This document shows positions 59,816 to 64,000 of a stretch of DNA of 64,000 bases, piece by piece. The number at the start of each line of letters is the position of its first letter. The first letter of the stretch is position 1. Origin of the DNA: Pseudomonas putida (GTDB taxonomy: Bacteria > Pseudomonadota > Gammaproteobacteria > Pseudomonadales > Pseudomonadaceae); contig NZ_CP109603.1 in the NCBI RefSeq assembly GCF_025905425.1, positions 656,001-720,000 on the forward strand. Direction: 5' to 3'. The position numbers and the translations under genes were made by a program. The notes under the pieces were generated by a model. It saw nothing but the letters and a program-made list of their open reading frames with translations, ran no database searches and was not told where the DNA came from.

Positions 59816-59945
59816 CCGCGATTTTTCATCCAGGGGCGGTCTTTGTCGGCCGTCTGGTAAAAACCGCTTACGCATTCGGCGTGTGCGGGGCGGGTTTTTC
59901 GTCCAGCCTGTCTCCAGGATGGTACGGCGATTTGTGGAGTTGCAC

Positions 59946-62090
<2,145 letters not shown>

Positions 62091-62200
62091 TAGCCGGCAG
62101 GTTCGAGGCCAGAAGCGCCAACTGCTGACCTTTGTCATGTTTTTTGACGATTATCGAACAGTGGCAGGCGCCCGAGCCTTGCCACGTGCTCCGGGTCATG

Positions 62201-62214
62201 GTTAGCTGCCTAAC
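62201..62214. promoter_or_regulatory. MarR/SlyA-type palindrome GTTAG-CTGC-CTAAC
   Basis: A 5-4-5 inverted repeat followed by AATTAG, 26 bp before the MarR start. SlyA-type sites contain TTAGCAAGCTAA, so this looks like an autoregulatory operator. Confidence 0.65.
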
Positions 62215-62240
62215 AATTAGATCTGTTCAATGAGTTGCTT

Positions 62241-62678
62241 ATGCCCTTGACCGACAACCAACACCGCTTCGGCATGCAGCTGGCCCAGATGTCCCGGGGC
62301 TGGCGTGCCGAGCTGGATCGCCGCCTGGCCGGGCTCAACCTGTCCCAGGCGCGCTGGCTGGTGTTGCTGCACCTGGCCCGTTTCGAGGAGGCCCCCACCC
62401 AGCGTGAGCTGGCCCAGAGTGTAGGCGTCGAAGGCCCGACCCTGGCGCGCTTGCTCGACAGCCTTGAGGCACAGGGTTTGGTGCGCAGGCAGGCAGTGCT
62501 TGAAGACCGGCGGGCGAAGAAGATTCTGCTGTGCCCACCGGCCAAGCCGCTGATCGAGCAGATCGAGACCATTGCCAATGCGCTGCGGGTAGAGCTGTTT
62601 ACCGGGGTGGATGAGGCGGACCTGGAGGTGTGCATGCGGGTGCATGCGAAAATTCTGGGTAACCTCGAAAAGTCCTGA
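62241..62678 (+). CDS. MarR family transcriptional regulator
   Basis: 145 residues from ATG 62241 (MPLTDNQHRFGMQLAQMSRG). MarR winged helix: WRAELDRRLAGLNLSQARWL, then TQRELAQSVGVEGPTLARLL and the wing VRRQAVLEDRRAKKILL. The protein resembles SlyA. Its own promoter palindrome suggests autorepression. The ligand is unknown. It is convergent with the patatin gene; the two ends are 30 bp apart. Confidence 0.92.
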   Translation: MPLTDNQHRFGMQLAQMSRGWRAELDRRLAGLNLSQARWLVLLHLARFEEAPTQRELAQSVGVEGPTLARLLDSLEAQGLVRRQAVLEDRRAKKILLCPPAKPLIEQIETIANALRVELFTGVDEADLEVCMRVHAKILGNLEKS

Positions 62679-62708
62679 TTCCTGGGGCTGCAAAGCAGCC
62701 CCATCGAT

Positions 62709-64000
62709 TTAGAAGGTATGCCCCAGGTTCAGGTACACCGCCTGCTCGTGCGCACTGTTGGCCCCATAGCTCAGGTTCAACGGCCCCAGCGGTGTCTCCA
62801 GCCCCAGGAAGATGCTCGCCGCATTGATGTAGCCACTGTCAAATTCGTTGTCGTTGTTCCATGCCCGCCCACGCTCCAGCGACGCCCCGATATACAGTGG
62901 GAAGTCCAGCGGCACGTAGGCCCGTGGCGTCAGGCGACGGTAATAGACTATGCGCAGCAAGCTGATGTTCTGCCCAGACACCGAATCCTGGCGGAACCCG
63001 GACAGCTCCCGCGCGCCCCCCATCACGAAGCTCGACGTCACCACCTCGGCATCATCGAGCGTGCGCCCATAGCGCCCGCCCAGCACCCAGGTATTCGGGC
63101 CACTGCTGATGGCCTTGTCCAGGCTGAACAGCCACTGGCGGTAGTCCTGGTCGGAGTCGAGCGATTTGTCGTACTTGCGCAGGGTCATGCCGATATCTTC
63201 GCCGCTGTGCGGGAAGTACACGTTATCGAGGGTGTCGAACGAGTACTTGAGCTCGTAGAACCCTTCGTTGAAGCTGACCTTGGGCAGGTCCTGGTCACCG
63301 ATACGCACCTCGGCTTCGCCCCAGGCCTTGCCAGCGCCAAGGCGTACCTCGCCGTAGGTGCCGATCTGCCGGCCGATATTGAGGCCAAAACCGTAACGTT
63401 CCAGGCGGTATTCAGCGATAGGGTCGTTGTCCAGGGTCGCCTCGATGTTGCGCGAGCCCAGGTCCAGGTAAGGGGCGATGAAGAAGCGTGAGCCTACGTC
63501 CAGCGGCTGGTAGAACTCGCTGTAGAGCTCTTGCTGGTCGCCGATCTGGGCGCGGGTCAGCCATTCGGCGCCCAGGCTGTTGATGCCGTTGACCCGGTAG
63601 CTGGCACCCAGGTTGAAGGCGCTGTCACCGCGCAGGTCGTCCGACAGGTTCAGGCCCAGGCGCAGGTAGTCGGTGCCGCCGCGCCTGCCGCGGGCATTGA
63701 TCACCAGCGTGTTGTCGGCGCCCTTGTGCACCACGCGGTACTGCACCCGGTCAAAGTAGTCCAGGCCATATAGCGTGCCCATGTCGGTCTGCAGGCGGTC
63801 CAGTTCCAGCGGTGCATTGATCGGCTGGCGGATATAGGAGCGGATCACGTCGTCGCTGACCTTGGAGTCGTTTTCCACCCTGATCGCGGTGATCACTGGC
63901 GTGCGCTGATGCGGTGAGCGGGCAATGGCCAGGCTGCTGTCACCCTCGGGCTGGCGCAACGCCGCCAGGCGCGAGTCGAGCAGGCGCGTGGCGCGGTAGC
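62709..64000 (-). CDS. Patatin-type type Vd autotransporter (PlpD-like), C-terminal part
   Basis: About 430 codons of the C-terminal end are in the window; the reading frame runs through the right edge without a start. The visible part has a POTRA-like domain (TPVITAIRVENDSKVSDDVI, then YIRQPINAPLELDRLQTDM) and a 16-strand BamA-type barrel from GGTDYLRLGLNLSDDL to the terminal YLNLGHTF with a Phe end. PlpD-like proteins have an N-terminal patatin lipase (GxSxG/DGG), which would lie to the right of 64000. The phospholipase identity follows from this architecture, not from visible catalytic residues. Confidence 0.85.
   Translation of the reverse strand, partial: YRATRLLDSRLAALRQPEGDSSLAIARSPHQRTPVITAIRVENDSKVSDDVIRSYIRQPINAPLELDRLQTDMGTLYGLDYFDRVQYRVVHKGADNTLVINARGRRGGTDYLRLGLNLSDDLRGDSAFNLGASYRVNGINSLGAEWLTRAQIGDQQELYSEFYQPLDVGSRFFIAPYLDLGSRNIEATLDNDPIAEYRLERYGFGLNIGRQIGTYGEVRLGAGKAWGEAEVRIGDQDLPKVSFNEGFYELKYSFDTLDNVYFPHSGEDIGMTLRKYDKSLDSDQDYRQWLFSLDKAISSGPNTWVLGGRYGRTLDDAEVVTSSFVMGGARELSGFRQDSVSGQNISLLRIVYYRRLTPRAYVPLDFPLYIGASLERGRAWNNDNEFDSGYINAASIFLGLETPLGPLNLSYGANSAHEQAVYLNLGHTF

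Overview
This window is chromosomal DNA of a fluorescent pseudomonad, most likely of the Pseudomonas putida group. The reasons are the high GC content and GC-rich third codon positions, repeated copies of the P. putida-type REP element (core TTCGCGGGGCAAGCCCGC followed by TCCCACAGG), and gene order. The tandem fadD2-fadD1 pair lies beside a MaoC dehydratase, an alpha/beta hydrolase and hrpA. The gbuA-gbuR pair lies beside a sodium:solute symporter and an Aer-type receptor. A TolC-type gene lies beside recQ. I see no rRNA, tRNA, CRISPR array, prophage, transposase or integrase. It reads as core chromosome with a few small accessory insertions.

Layout. 1-12 kb: the first 41 codons of a probable iron-siderophore receptor, a SUMF1-like protein, two EamA exporters, a DUF4265 protein, aceK, a DUF6279 lipoprotein, a CvfB-like RNA-binding protein, a secreted beta-helix protein, a CsbD protein, a YihY membrane protein and a second peptide deformylase (def). 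11.5-15.4 kb: a GNAT gene that seems to have lost its normal start next to a start-less coding remnant, a DUF2790 protein, a MocR regulator divergent from a threonine dehydratase, and a solitary HicB. 15.4-18.8 kb: a LysE exporter, then a four-gene ECF42 sigma-factor operon (NTF2-like, YciI/DGPF, AHSA1-like, sigma). 18.8-35.5 kb: fatty-acid and polyamine catabolism (MaoC, hydrolase, fadD2, fadD1, PuuB-like oxidase, PuuA-like ligase), hrpA, a KAS III-like enzyme, a porin and a FemAB-like acyltransferase.

35.6-50.9 kb: an ABC exporter, a periplasmic cyclophilin, an alpha/beta hydrolase and a LysR gene in one run, then azoR, two transporters, a YbdG-like channel, a DEAD-box helicase, a HigBA toxin-antitoxin pair, an EamA exporter, a YbfB-type MFS transporter with its divergent LysR, and a small PA1414-type protein behind a likely Anr site. 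50.9-64 kb: a 4-guanidinobutyrate block (symporter, gbuA, gbuR), an Aer-type chemoreceptor, the tRNA aminocarboxypropyltransferase tapT, a LapE/AggA-type TolC protein, YbaN and YecA family proteins, recQ, a MarR regulator, and the C-terminal part of a type Vd patatin autotransporter that runs off the window.

Themes. The window is rich in small transporters paired with regulators, and many divergent intergenic regions carry clean palindromes that look like operators. The fadD, MaoC and KAS III genes together handle fatty-acid activation and a possible shunt of beta-oxidation products into synthesis. The PuuA/PuuB and gbu genes feed polyamine and arginine-derived guanidino compounds toward GABA and succinate. 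Perfect inverted REP pairs of about 28-42 bp punctuate gene ends. I found no clear new multi-gene defence or mobile system. The least-explained features are the start-less remnant at 11963-12240 beside the damaged GNAT start, the ECF42 operon with its matching promoter, the solitary HicB with a perfect operator palindrome, and the iron-box-like site enclosed in a 16-bp inverted repeat at the left edge.
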